A stretch of 64,000 bases of DNA from Eleginops maclovinus (taxonomy: Eukaryota > Chordata > Actinopteri > Perciformes > Eleginopidae). Location of the stretch: contig NC_086358.1 of the NCBI RefSeq assembly GCF_036324505.1, forward strand, positions 3,642,368-3,706,367, read 5' to 3'. Under the pieces are notes generated by a model that searched no databases, had not been told where the DNA came from, and saw only the letters and a list, made by a program, of their open reading frames with translations. The stretch's first letter is position 1, and each line of letters opens with the position of its first letter. Positions 52,575 through 64,000 of this stretch are shown here, one piece after another. The position numbers were made by a program, and so were the translations under genes.

Positions 52575-52842
52575 CGCATCACACTCATCTCCAGGTTCAT
52601 ATTAGTATTTATTGTCTCCACTGGGACATGTCTCCTTGCTCTAATGTTCAGAAAGCCCTTTATTGGTCTCACACTGCCTGTGCTGCAGCACCTCTATTCA
52701 CCCTCTTTTCACCTTAGCTGGCCAGTCTGTGTTCTGATCTGCAACCGCTTTAGAGATGTCCCGCCCCTTAGTCTATCACGTGCAATGTGTTCGAGCGCCA
52801 GCCAATACAAGTTCAAGTGTTACTTGGTGATGTCATTCCAGT
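52575..52842 (+). mobile_element. CCAAT/GC-box dispersed repeat, diverged
   Basis: Forward copy from CATCTCCAGGTTCATATTAG through TGTGCTGCAGCACCTCTATT, GAGATGTCCCGCCCCTTAG to GCCAGCCAATACAAG. The two ATTGG boxes upstream of the GC box are lost here; the GC box and the third CCAAT remain. Confidence 0.7.
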
Positions 52843-52939
52843 CCACACCCTTATCGTCCTCTTATATTCTTCAGAGATCTCAGGTCTGCAGATGATCCTG
52901 AAGCTCTCGTATAAAACCTTCATTCAGGATTTTCTGCTC

Positions 52940-53070
52940 CAGCTTAATCCTTTTCCAGGGTTACAGGATCAGCGGCCAATCCCAGCATGCATTGTGTGGA
53001 GGTCAGGGGGACACCCAGCAGGGGGTGATCCCTCTGCAGACCTCCACAGACTGACACATGCTTACATTCA
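52940..53070 (+). repeat. Dispersed repeat fragment, unclassified
   Basis: GATCAGCGGCCAATCCCAGC, GGGGGACACCCAGCAGG and CACAGACTGACACATGC resemble a common fish interspersed repeat that I know only by its phrases. No second copy is visible here. Confidence 0.35.
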
Positions 53071-53225
53071 TATCGACGAGACTCACAAGGTCGGATCAGG
53101 ATGCTGACATCTGTTCAAGGACACAAGCTTCACTGCAGCCTGGCAGGCATTTCAAAAAGTGTGTGAGTGTTAGAGTAACAACAACTAAACCATCTTTAAA
53201 ACTCTGAAAGGCAAAATAAATGGAG

Positions 53226-53300
53226 AGGCTCTGTTATGGTTTTTGGGGTTTTCCCTTCCCTTTTTTGTATAGGTTTTAGTGCATGTAAATGGTCTGAGTT
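53226..53300 (-). mobile_element. CCAAT/GC-box repeat, tail-only copy
   Basis: GTATAGGTTTTAGTGCATG and TAAATGGTCTG match the tail of the family in reverse orientation. It stops before the CCAAT/GC-box part. Confidence 0.6.
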
Positions 53301-56300
53301 TCTCAAAGTTTGGAACACTTTCTGGTGGCTTGATTTGCTGCCAAACGAAACAAACATGGCTAACCGTTAAGAAATATTGTCTTATATTTCAAATGTAGTT
53401 CACAAAATGTGTTTCTGAAACCATTTGAGGCTCAAAATAAGCTGCGCAGTTGCTCAATCTTCATTTTATATTTGATTATAATTTTGCAGAACTTTTTCAG
53501 GAGTTTCCAGAGTCCTTGAGTTGCCCTTGGGATGTGCAGTACCTGTTTTGGTTCCATGCTTATAGATGTCAGTGGAGTTAATGGGGAATTTCACTTCCTA
53601 AACTGGAGTCGTTCAAAAAGCTCTATAGAGAGAGAGACGTGAAAACCTCCTGAGCTTTACGAGACAGCTATCTCTGCAAAAGCTTCGCCTACACATCCCC
53701 TTTTCCATCACAGAGCAGCAGCTCAACCTCAGACTGGCGGTAAACTGGGACCAAGGTTTTTACTTAGATCGCCTGAACAGCAGAATGGATGCAGAGGAAT
53801 ATACTTCCATGCAACTCACGCTGACGCATCTTAACAGCTGTCTGCTTTTCCTTTTACTTTCCTACTCCCCCTGCAGCTGAAAGTCTAACTCCTTTCTGCA
53901 AACCACAAATCTATCCTGAGTCTCCAGCTGAATGAAAACATTTTAAGCCGGGCGTCTAACTTTGAGATAGGAGACGTCTCCAAAGAGCGGCTCAACAGAA
54001 TAACGTTCAGGTGTCTGACCAGAAGGAATATTTCAACAGTTATGTTGGTGGTGTTGCAGTAAACTACTTCAATATTTAGTTTTTCTCTTCATAACCCCTC
54101 AGGTTTGACTCGAGTAGTCTGATTTACAGTGCAGAATTAGAAAGCGGTTTCTCGTCTGCTTGTGGTAAATTCTCTCTAGACTCTAGTGTGTGATTTATTA
54201 GTTTCTTTGTAAGAGCTATGAGAACGCAACACCTTTTTGAAACAGAAAAAAGACTTTCTGAGTTTATCCTGTTCCCTAAAGCAGTCTTTTGTTCCTCACA
54301 CAGCATGAAAACAACGGAGAAAAACTGTGATTTGAGAATATGCAACACATGGGTACAAAACGGAAACACTAAAGGTTGTTAAACTAGGTTTTGATTCAGT
54401 GACGCGTGAAGACAATCCTCGTTATTTGGTGGACGGTCGCTTGTCTAAGATGCTTCGGGGTGCAGAGTTCTCAACAAGGATCAGTCGTTAATCTGACCTC
54501 AAACTTAACATCGTAATATCTGAGTCTCCTCTAACGTTAATGAGAGTCAACAGAACCAGTAATGCTCCTTCTGGTAAATTAATTCTGTATTTTCCAATGG
54601 TGTTCATTTAAGAAATGGTTGTACAGCAGCTTTTTAAGACGTATATTTCCGTTTAATCTTAGGCGCCGACCTCTAGTAGCCATACTTATTATGACGGGGA
54701 CAAAAGAGGAGGTGAGGATGTTTGGAATAAAGTGCAAAACAACGTACAATTTTTACCCAAAATGTATATTACATCTGTTAGTCTGCAGCAAACGTACTTA
54801 TTTCAACCCAAACCACTATGTTTTCCCCAAAAAGTATTTAGTTTTAACAACGTGCATTTGTATCATAACACTAAAAGTGATATATTCTGTGGATTGAAGG
54901 TATGAGGAAGTTTTAGACACTTTTAGGAAGTACGCAGGCTTTTCCTCCCTTTGGGCTCCATCAATAACGGAGGTAGAGACTCCGTCCACACAGCGTAAAA
55001 ACCGAAGACGCCTTCCATGCAATGAGTTAGAGGAGGCGTGGGAAGACAATGGGACTGTAATTGGACACTTAATCACAGGAAGTGGAGTTTTACAGCCAGA
55101 ACTGATGACCCTTAACAGAAGAGAAGGATGTGTTTAGTAGTGCAAGAAAGAAGAAGACTACCTTTTGAGGAAGAAGGACTAGCTGAAATACTGCCGGTGT
55201 TGCCACAAGGAAAGCCAGATAGACTTTTTGCACCTCCTATCTTTTATCTCGTTCTTCTTGTCTCACCTGGTCCATTTTCTGGCTATAACGGACCATTTTT
55301 AGTACTTAGCTCTGAGGCAGAAATTGCTGACCCCAGACAGTGACCCCTGTCATTACCACTGAGACTCTATATATATATATATGTTCACTGTTTTGCAGAA
55401 ACACACACACACACTAAAAGGAAAAGGGGACTAAACCATGTTGGAAGGACGCAGATGGGGGGTAAAAGATGGCAAATGTGGAGCACAGGAAGAGAGGGGA
55501 AGTGATAAGGCAATGAGAGGAAGTTACAGAACAATTGAGACAAAGAGGACACAAGAAATAAAGAGGCTGGAAAGAAAGGGAGAAAATTGAGATCATGAGA
55601 TTAAGACAAAAGATGGAGAGAGCGGACGGAGAGAAGCTTCTTCAGAAACGGAAATGGAGCGTGAAGAGGAGAAAGGATTCAAAGCCGAGCACGCCACAGT
55701 GGATCCGTCTCATGTACGCCGAACGAAGGTCAGACTCATTTGTTCTCCGCGGAGACGAAGGGGGTCCTTCATGTGACGAAAGAGAGAGCGGGAGCACAAA
55801 GAGGATGAGAGATGAGGCCGTCAGTGATGGGGAACATGAAGGTTGATCCAATCTTGTGTGTTCTTGTCACAAGCAGACATGCACACACACAATTGTTGTC
55901 AGATGGGAATACATTTGACTGCCAAACAGGTGCTTTTCATGAATGTTTCATGCACTGCGCTCAACATGAAAAGACGGCCTTGAGCGGTGAAGAAAACGAC
56001 ATGGATTGAAGGCTTTCGGTGAAGTCCTTGCCAAGGTTCTCCCTCCCCTGGTCACTCTTCAAGGCTGAACAGGGCAGCTTTTGCATGTCTGGAGCCCAAA
56101 ATGACAGCGAGGACTTTTATATTCTGAATAAATCGACCCTGAAATGCATCACGGGTGAGAAAATGACGAGTAAGGGACTGGTGTAAAAGTGTTTGTGCAA
56201 AGAAGACAGCCGAGGCGCCAAACATCCACGCCTGACTGTCCTTTAAAAGCCTCTTTATGTCTGTATGCTTTTACAGGGTGTTGTGAGTGATGCATATTAT

Positions 56301-58723
56301 TTATACTGTTAATTTGCAGCCACAACCTGCCGGCAAAGTGGGCAGCGTTACTGATTTTAAAACTAGTTTAGCTATCAACAATCAGCTGCTGCTTTCATTA
56401 CTGTGTCAGCTTGTAGTCCATTGTATTGCACATGCTGGCCATCTTTAATTGGATAAAATGCAACTGTTCGTCTTTTGCAATGAAGAGTGGAAAGTTGTGC
56501 CCCAGTTTCAAATGGCCTGGTTGATCACCGCCGAACTGCCCTCATTTCAAATATAGAAAGGACAGATAAAGAAGACAATAGCTAAATATTGAGTCGATGT
56601 CTGGGCCCTTTTGGAAGTCTGGTTTCTTAAAAAGGACTCAATGAACTGTTGGTCTGCACACAACATACCATAATGCAACAATAGAGTAGAACTTGCATTA
56701 AATTATCATAACTTATTTTAAATCTTGCTTTAATATTGGAGATTTAGCAAACTACTTTTACATTATGGATGGAAAATTCTCTCACAGCTGCTTCGTTATC
56801 TGGAGTTTATTTTCCAGCAATTATTCTAAAGTTGCAGTTAGTTTTAGAAAATCAATCTCGGTGTGCACAAATGAGAAACTACATAAAATGATAAACAATC
56901 AGACTAACGGTAGAAATAATTGCATTGTGAATATAGTGGATTAGAGCGTGCACACTTTCTGCGTTGTTCCCTATTGTTAAAGCGGACAAAAGAACTTAAG
57001 GATTTAAAGTTAAGAACATCTCGAACAGCCAGTATTTCTTTACACTTTTCCCCCTTCTTCTTTGTCCTGTCACTGAATGTTGAGGGTGTTATTATGCACA
57101 GCTTCTTACTTCTTTTTGCAGGAAAGTGATTTTCCCTTTTTTGAAGTTTCCTAACTTCTGAGTCACAGGCGAATCCTCGTGATTTATTGCGGCGAGAGAC
57201 GACACGCTAAGCTGTTAAATTTCACACTCTTGGTCCTGTAGATTCCCTCCTCGCCTACACAAGGCTTCCCTCACGTGCTGCAAGTGTTGGAGCTTCATTA
57301 GAAGAAGAACGAGGTGCGTCTCAGTGTGTTGGTGCATGTGCTTTTAGAGGTGAGAATGTATTGTTTGTTCATGTGCAAAAACAAGGTGTGTCTGTGACCC
57401 CACCATTCTGTTGTTTGTGCTAATTACCTTCATTTCTCAGTTACTGTGCCAGCTGTTTCTATTTCAGAGGAGTGCAATATCTCAGGTCGGTTGTGCATTC
57501 ACAGGTTATCCACACATTATTTTAACACAGCAAAATCGCAGCTCAGAAATTGGCCATTTTTAACAAGCTTGTGAGTGTGTTTTTTTGCAAAACAGGTGGC
57601 ATGTTCACACAGTCAGGCGACAGTACATCCAGCATCCCTTCTAGTGCCTAAATCCCTCAGTAATTTCTAATAGCAACCTTGAGTTTTGGTTTAGGAATGA
57701 AGCATTTTATCCAAAGCTGGCAATTCCTGCAACATTAACTGCTGCTCTATTAAACAAATCGGTGGTAAAATTGTACCTCTACTAGTGGGTTCATACCCTT
57801 TAAATATACAGCATAGATATAATAAAAGATGGCAAGAAGCAAGTGATTGTCTTCTTACTGCCATTGGGGATTTAATGCCAAAAAACAAACTATCAAACGC
57901 ACAGTTATCCCCTCGAGCAACAAGTGGTTTTACAAAACAGGTCAACATGTGCTAGTCAGTTAGCATGCTCATTTTTGGGCGGAAAACTCTATTACACAAC
58001 ACATAGACACATTTCATAAAACATAAGAACTGTTGTAACCTTTTCACATCCTTATGGTAACGGTTGTTCAATTTTGTTAAGATGTTTAGCTAAAATTCGG
58101 GCAGTATCTTATACACGTTGCAATTTCAACTAGCCAAAAATGCTAAGGGAAAGCTTGGTGGTTTGGGATCTGTAGAAAATGTTTGAATTATAGACCTATA
58201 AATCACAACAGCTCTTTACTGGAAAGAAACTCAAGTAATGATTCACTTGTATTGATAATAATCCTTATAAACATCCAGTCCCAGTCCCCCATGTGTTGGA
58301 GAGTACAGTACCTCCAGCTGTGACTTGTGTTTACAGTGAGCTAGCTCTGGGTGGGATTGTTAGAGTAGTCCTGTTTTCCCAGTCGCTCAGATTGCATAAG
58401 ACTCTTTTATGAACCATAGGGCTCTGTGTGTGTGTGTGTATGTGTGTGACAATTTCTCTTTTTTCCAACGGGCCTGGCAGCCTCTACTCCTCTGCTCACT
58501 TGAGCTTTTTGTTGTGGGAGTAATTACATGTGGCCCAGGGCATAGGGAGGCTCCTGTTTGTCTGATCTGGTCGACAGCCACCGCTCCACCTACAGCTGGA
58601 GCAGCACGGCTGCTAACATGGTGCTTGGAGCGGATAAATGGAAGAGCAGGTCCAAAACGTTTGTTATTTTGTGGTAAACTAGCCAGACGCTGTTGTCCTG
58701 ACGCTCAGTAGCAGTGTGGTGTT

Positions 58724-58766
58724 TTAATGCAGGATAACTGAACGCGTGTCAGTTATCCTGCATTAA
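58724..58766. repeat. Perfect 18-bp inverted repeat (hairpin)
   Basis: Left arm TTAATGCAGGATAACTGA (58724-58741) and right arm TCAGTTATCCTGCATTAA (58749-58766) are exact reverse complements. The 7-base spacer ACGCGTG contains the palindrome ACGCGT. Confidence 0.95.
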
Positions 58767-61700
58767 TAAGACCAATCGATTTATTGACCAGGCTTCCAAC
58801 ACCTCCTTCCGCATCAATTTCAAAGACCCATCGCTCCATAGTTTTGAGATTCAGATCAAGATAAATCACTAGGATTTTATAATGAGACCGAGCAGCCATC
58901 ACAGAAGCTCACAATCAGCAATTATAGAGAGAGGGAGGCTTGAATGTGTCTTCATTGACACTTCATGACTCTGAGATCCCTTGCCTTTACATATCCAGAT
59001 CCTTTTCTCAGATGAAGCATCCTTCATTATCTTTCAACAGTTTGTGTTGTTATTTCAGAGCCTGTCCTGCCTCGCCAGTCACCCCTGTTCACTTTCCTGC
59101 TCCTGTGATTACCTGACAGACCGCCGTGCTGCTTCCCATGAGTCATTAGTCACCCTGGTATAAATAGATGACAGTTCATCATGTATGCCTTTCAGATCAC
59201 ATATGCTGTCTCAGGGTTTTACCCTTTGTACCGGCCTGTCTGCTTCGTCTGATTTGACTTTCTTCCTGACTTTAGGTTCATCTGTTCTCCTTGCTTCCAA
59301 ATCAAAGTAGTATGTTCACTGTTTTAAAACCTCCCTAAACAAAAACAGTTTCTAAAGATCTCTAAGCCTACTCCTATTTCTAACCCTCGATACCTTTGTT
59401 ACTAGAGCGGATTTGATTCAACTCAGAGCAAGAAATATAGGCAAAGTTGGAGAAAAAAATGACTGATTCTTTAAGGGATAAATAGAAAAATCTCACGGAC
59501 GGAAATTATCTAAAGTCCAAACAAGAATGTCCTTCATTTTAATTACTCTGGGTTGCATAATCCAAAAGTACAATGAGTACAGCATGTACCTATACTCATG
59601 CCTGTGGCTTTTCCTGGTCAAAAGAACCATGTGCCCATTCTGTTGCGCTTATCCCACCTCTACCTCTGTCCAATATACCTAAATAACCCTGTGCCCAAAG
59701 CTGCCTTCAAAATAAAAGCATAAAAATGACTTAAAAAACTACAAAAATACACGTAATAATGAAAACTGTACTATAAATAAAAACGGCAAGATCATAAATG
59801 TTGTTACGATCAATAAATTAAATCAATATACAACTCCTACAAAGCATTGGTTGTAATGGGTCGAGATATAAGATTGAGCCTTAAAGGTTTTTGAGGGAAC
59901 ACAGTTTATCTGCAGTGAGGCAAACGCACCGGATTCTTATTTGACTGATTGACTCGTCTTGTCACTTGACTGATGCTCCAGCAGAAGCCCTGCACTCCTG
60001 CACAGGTGTGTTTACTTATTTTGGCGGATTAGACTCCTGTCACAAAATGAGGCACAGAAATGTTCTCCTTACATTGCAATGACCTCTACTTTGTTTAGAG
60101 CTTTAGACAGGAATTTGATAAAGCTATTGACATTCCCTCATCAGCTATACTTTGTGTTTAGGGCTAACATGCTAGGCTAGTCAGATTAGCCTCATCATCA
60201 CCATTAGCATTCTGAAGTCACTGAGCCAGCCTCATATTGCTGCTAGCACCACTGAAGTCAACAGTTGGATTTTTTTTTTAAGGTCTTTGCAACAGTGATT
60301 GTGGGTCACACACACTCACCTACACACACCTACCTTCACAAGCTCTGCTATCCGCACTAAAGGTCTGTGTGTGTGGATTAGCCATCTGCAATCAAGGGGA
60401 TTAGGTGGAGGATTGACCTGGCCTTTAGGAGGTCACTGTTAACTGTTTGCTCAAGGAGTCACAGTAGAGGAACCCCTCCCCTCCGTGCAAACCCACAGCA
60501 GCTGACCTGAGGTGGAGACAGAAAGTAAATGTAAAATGTTGAGTACTGGCTGCAGGCGATACTAGATGACCTGACATAATAAATCACTGGTCAGGCTATT
60601 AATTAAAGTGCAAATACAACCTTGAAGCCGGGTAAGGCAGGTATATATTTTGCCTCAGAAATTACACATTAACCTTTCAGCATATTGAAATTCAAGTGGT
60701 TACCTAGAGAGGACAGTTTCCTGAAAAAGTAATAAAAAGAAAGTCGAAAGTTTTACACCTCGTCCTGTCACTCTCCTCTCTGCTAAGCCTCTTCCAGCAC
60801 ACAGGCACATGCTTCATGCAGGGATGTGTACCAATGCTAGTTTTACATGATCTGGGAATGAACTTTTCCTTTTTAAATCAGTTTGACACGTTTAAAATGC
60901 TCAAGTGATGTATGTTGCATATAATGGCTTCTAATGTAAAAGTCTCAAATCACAAGCTAGTATTCCCAACCCTAAAACGGAGCTAAGAAGAGGTGAAGAA
61001 GTCTAGTGTCTCAACTTTGATACTTAGCTTCGTACATTGCCATGTCGTGCACTTTGAACACTTGCTAAATGTGGGAATTTTGACCCTCTGGTGTTCTTTT
61101 ATCGCACACAACTGCGGTCCACAGAAAACGGCTGTTAGTTTCCTTGCTAATCTAACCAGCTAGCTAGCAACGTTATTGTTGTGTGAGCAAATCATTACAA
61201 ACTGCTTAATTAACCAAAATACAATTACCTGTGGCTTCTTTTTGGACATTAGTATAGTAGTATCCTTTATAAAATAAACAAAACATCCCTCGTATACATG
61301 TTATTTGTATGCTGTGTTCAGTGGAGTAACTGCAATCACAGCTAGTTGTGCTAATTCCGTTAGCCAAGATGGCGGTCATAGAGTGTCGGAAGTGTCCAGC
61401 AGTGGAAGTGCACCACACAGGTATTCATAGGGCATTGGGATGCACTTAATTAGACCACGTAAGTAGAGACATAGCTATATAAATTGAAGCAAGGCATTGT
61501 TTCCTTCAGATCACTTGAATGCTAAAACATTAGCATGATCATTTGCCTCATCAAAGATATCCTTCTTACCCTAAGTTTAAAACATCTTTGAACAACGCAG
61601 TTTTTATTTTCTGCTTTGCTGTGTAGTTTAACCTTTCACATCTTCTTTATTTGAAAGTGTTTGGAAGGGTTTTCACTAAAATAATAAATACATTTTATGT

Positions 61701-62340
61701 TTTTTGGCTGCAAATATTCTAAAAATGATCAAGACCGACACAAAAAACAAACAACTTATTCAATGTCGCATTAAAAGATAACCCCCTGACAGAAGGTCAA
61801 GAATTAACAAGATTTCCTCTCAACCAAAAGTCTTTACAAATAATAGTCTTTCTATGAAGCGATTTGTTCTCCCTTGTTAAATAAAGATAAAATTAGAATT
61901 GTTGGATACATTGAGCAGCTGCTTGGTAATTGCAAAGTAAGCTTCTCAATTTTCCATGACTTGCAGCTTTGACAGAAAAATGTTTAATGTCATTTTGAAA
62001 TCTTTAATTGCACACTTCTTTTGGGGTGATTTGACATGGCCTTGTGAGTTTGCTCTTAGTCGATGAGTGAGTGCGTGTGTTTGTGTGTGTGTGTGCATCC
62101 CGAGAGGCCACTGAGGCTGTGTTGACTGTGTATTTAGGGAACTTTTAACTCAGTATACGCCTCAAACCCCATGGCAACCAGGCCTTTTCATTCCTTTGCA
62201 CATCACCATGGAAACACTGATGTTCAATAAATTTCACCCTCTGTTTCTTTTGAAGATATTAAGACAAAATGAGAAGAAAAAAAGGATCAATATTCAAGCA
62301 AACAACTTCAACCATATGCTTTGCTTTGGGACGTCCTGTA

Positions 62341-62362
62341 ACCCCCCCCCCCTCCCCCCCCG
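62341..62362. repeat. Poly-C tract
   Basis: About 20 Cs interrupted by one T. A similar tract lies at about 51703-51713. Confidence 0.9.
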
Positions 62363-62559
62363 AGGGACGCTGTTAGCTTATAGCGGTGAAACCCCTGGGT
62401 CTGCAGAGTGACTGTATCTCACATCTGGACAGCTACAGGCTTTCTCATGGGACATGTAAAGAGGAATGGCTACACTGATGTGGACCTACTGCATTTGCAG
62501 ACTTTATATATAGTCAGGGGTGACTTTACCGCTGACACACACACATTATGCACGCAGAT

Positions 62560-62902
62560 ACGTCGCAAACAAATTGTGTCCACTTGGATTTGGTCCACAA
62601 AAAGAAGTGAGTCCCCATGATGTATTTAAACAGATTTGTCCCCACAATGTCATTAACACACACACACACACACACAACAAAGGAAACACAGACACATAAG
62701 CATTATGAGGACTTGCATCCAAAGGGAAGGACAGTCCCCACAATGTGAGTGTGTAAACAGATTTATGTCCCCCTAAATATAAGTAAACCTCACACACAGC
62801 ACAACATACACAGAATCGTAAGGACTTGCATATTGTCCCCAGAAGGGAAGTCAGTCCCCACAATGTGAGTGTGTAAACATATTTATGTCCCTGCAATATG
62901 TG

Positions 62903-62935
<33 letters not shown>

Positions 62936-62940
62936 TATGA
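62560..62940. repeat. Degenerate ~120-bp tandem repeat with CA runs
   Basis: GTCCCCATGATGTATTTAAA (62611), GTCCCCACAATGTGAGTGTG (62734) and the same phrase again (62854) recur at 123 and 120 bp. Each is followed by AAACAGATTT/AAACATATTT and TATGTCCC-like sequence and then a CA-rich end; the longest CA runs are at 62657-62676 and 62907-62933. Confidence 0.8.
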
Positions 62941-63006
62941 ATGAACAACTAGATGCAGTTACATCATGGTCAGACAGCTGAAAGGCCAACTGAGATGCCC
63001 CTTTGG

Positions 63007-63028
63007 TGTGTGTGTGTGTGTGTGTGTG
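63007..63028. repeat. Short (GT)n microsatellite
   Basis: Eleven perfect GT units. A shorter run lies at 63125-63140. Confidence 0.9.
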
Positions 63029-63239
63029 TCTCCAATGTGCTGCAGATTCATCGTTGTTTCATTCTTTCCGTGACACTCATAGGAATAACATTAACCTCTA
63101 ACAGATGTGGTCGCCCTGCTGGGAGTGTGTGTGTGTGTGTTGAAGTCAGCAGTGCATTAGAGAAGTAATGCATCTGCTCTATATAAAGGAGCAGGAGTAG
63201 GTCTATCGAAACAGTGATGTTTTATACTGCACACACACT

Positions 63240-63611
63240 CGGTGGTGGTAGATCCTTTTTTAACTTGTATTTTTAGCAGTAAAATAACTCACTGTGCAGG
63301 ATGGTACTGTAAAAGTGTTGTATTATAAGTAATAGTATATAGTAGTGTATATAAAATGTTGAAGAGTAAATAGTCCAATATTTCTCTTTGAAATAAAGTG
63401 GAAGTCTGTAAAGACCCATCTATCTCTTTGTGTTAAACATAAGTTGAGTAGTTTAACACATTTAATTGAGTAAAGAGTACAATATCCATCTCTGAGATTT
63501 ATTGGAGTATCATTATAAAGTATTTGAAGAAGGGAAATACACAATTTGGTAAGAGAACCTCAAACTTCTACCTTCAAACAGTTCTTTAGTTCATGTTATC
63601 TTCCACCACTG
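63240..63611 (+). mobile_element. hAT-like MITE, 372 bp
   Basis: The left end CGGTGGTGGTAGAT matches 12 of 14 bases of the reverse-complemented right end CAGTGGTGGAAGAT. The flanks CACACACT and CAAACACA agree at 6 of 8 positions, a weak 8-bp target duplication. The interior is AT-rich with no open frame. Ends, duplication length and size fit the hAT superfamily. Confidence 0.6.
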
Positions 63612-63634
63612 CAAACACACACATATTTTTGGAT

Positions 63635-63950
63635 CCTTTTCTCTATTAAAGTACAGAAGTTTTATCCGAAAGAATGCACTCAAAGGTAACAGTTTGTGTT
63701 GTGCAGAACGAGTTTTGTAAGTGTTGTATTATTCTATTTAGTTTTAAACACAAATGAGAGTTTTTAATGTTGTAATTGGTCAAAGTGGAGCCAGTTTTAG
63801 ATACTTGTCTGCGTATTAGTCATAGAAATACTAATATATTGGAGTAAAGACTAGAATATTACATAGAGATGTAGTGGAGTATAGTCGTAGTGTGAAGTGG
63901 AAGAAAAAGTAAATATGCAATAAACTTAAAGTTATAATTCGGTACAGCAT
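63635..63950 (+). mobile_element. Second degraded copy of the GTGGTGGAAG MITE
   Basis: GGATCCTTTTCTCTATTAAA, GTAAGTGTTGTATTATTC and TGTAGTGGAGTATAGTCG parallel the order in the copy just upstream (63240-63611). Its terminal repeats are not visible. Confidence 0.45.
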
Positions 63951-64000
63951 TTCTAAAATCTTCCTCTGTGCATTCCAACACACACGCACACACACACACA

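Noticed and set aside
55595..55846. Basic 83-codon frame near 55.6 kb
   Set aside because: Purine-rich low-complexity DNA explains the Arg/Lys/Glu content; no homologous family recognised.

Overview
The window looks like a stretch of teleost (probably percomorph) nuclear genome. The evidence is long introns with canonical GT/AG sites, very long (CA/TG)n arrays, a tRNA-derived SINE with fish-type sequence, non-LTR retrotransposon 3' ends and many small non-autonomous DNA transposons. There are no prokaryotic-style genes. Almost every long open frame is a by-product of a simple repeat, for example poly Cys-Val, poly Thr-His or Pro-Ser-Ile-His.

One protein-coding gene can be supported: the 3' end of snx29 (sorting nexin 29) on the + strand. 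Its last three coding exons are at 23493-23633, 37119-37258 and 43398-43524. They are joined in phase and encode 135 residues: most of the PX phosphoinositide-binding domain and the C-terminal tail, ending in a TAA stop at 43522-43524. The RUN domain, coiled coil and start of the PX domain must lie upstream of the window. From base 1 to 23492 the window is intron. Introns of 13,485 bp and 6,139 bp separate the three exons. The 3' UTR follows and probably ends at one of several polyadenylation signals between 43.7 and 45.8 kb. From there to 64 kb I find no convincing exon.

The rest is repeat landscape, and much of it can be read in detail. A promoter-like repeat carrying CCAAT boxes and a GC box occurs about twelve times as full or partial copies. 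One copy is split by a second transposon with an exact 9-bp target duplication. An hAT-like element at 8742-10506, with matching termini and an 8-bp target duplication, holds a 13-bp minisatellite that is itself interrupted by a 5'-truncated LINE. There are sixteen (CA/TG)n arrays totalling about 1.8 kb, a 0.5-kb GGAT/GGAG array, a degenerate 120-bp tandem repeat, a threefold 0.4-kb repeat and two perfect hairpins.

No previously undescribed multi-gene system is visible. The interest lies in transposon nesting, the dispersed promoter-like repeat, and simple repeats placed close to snx29 splice sites. All family assignments come from reading the sequence and from memory; no database search was run.
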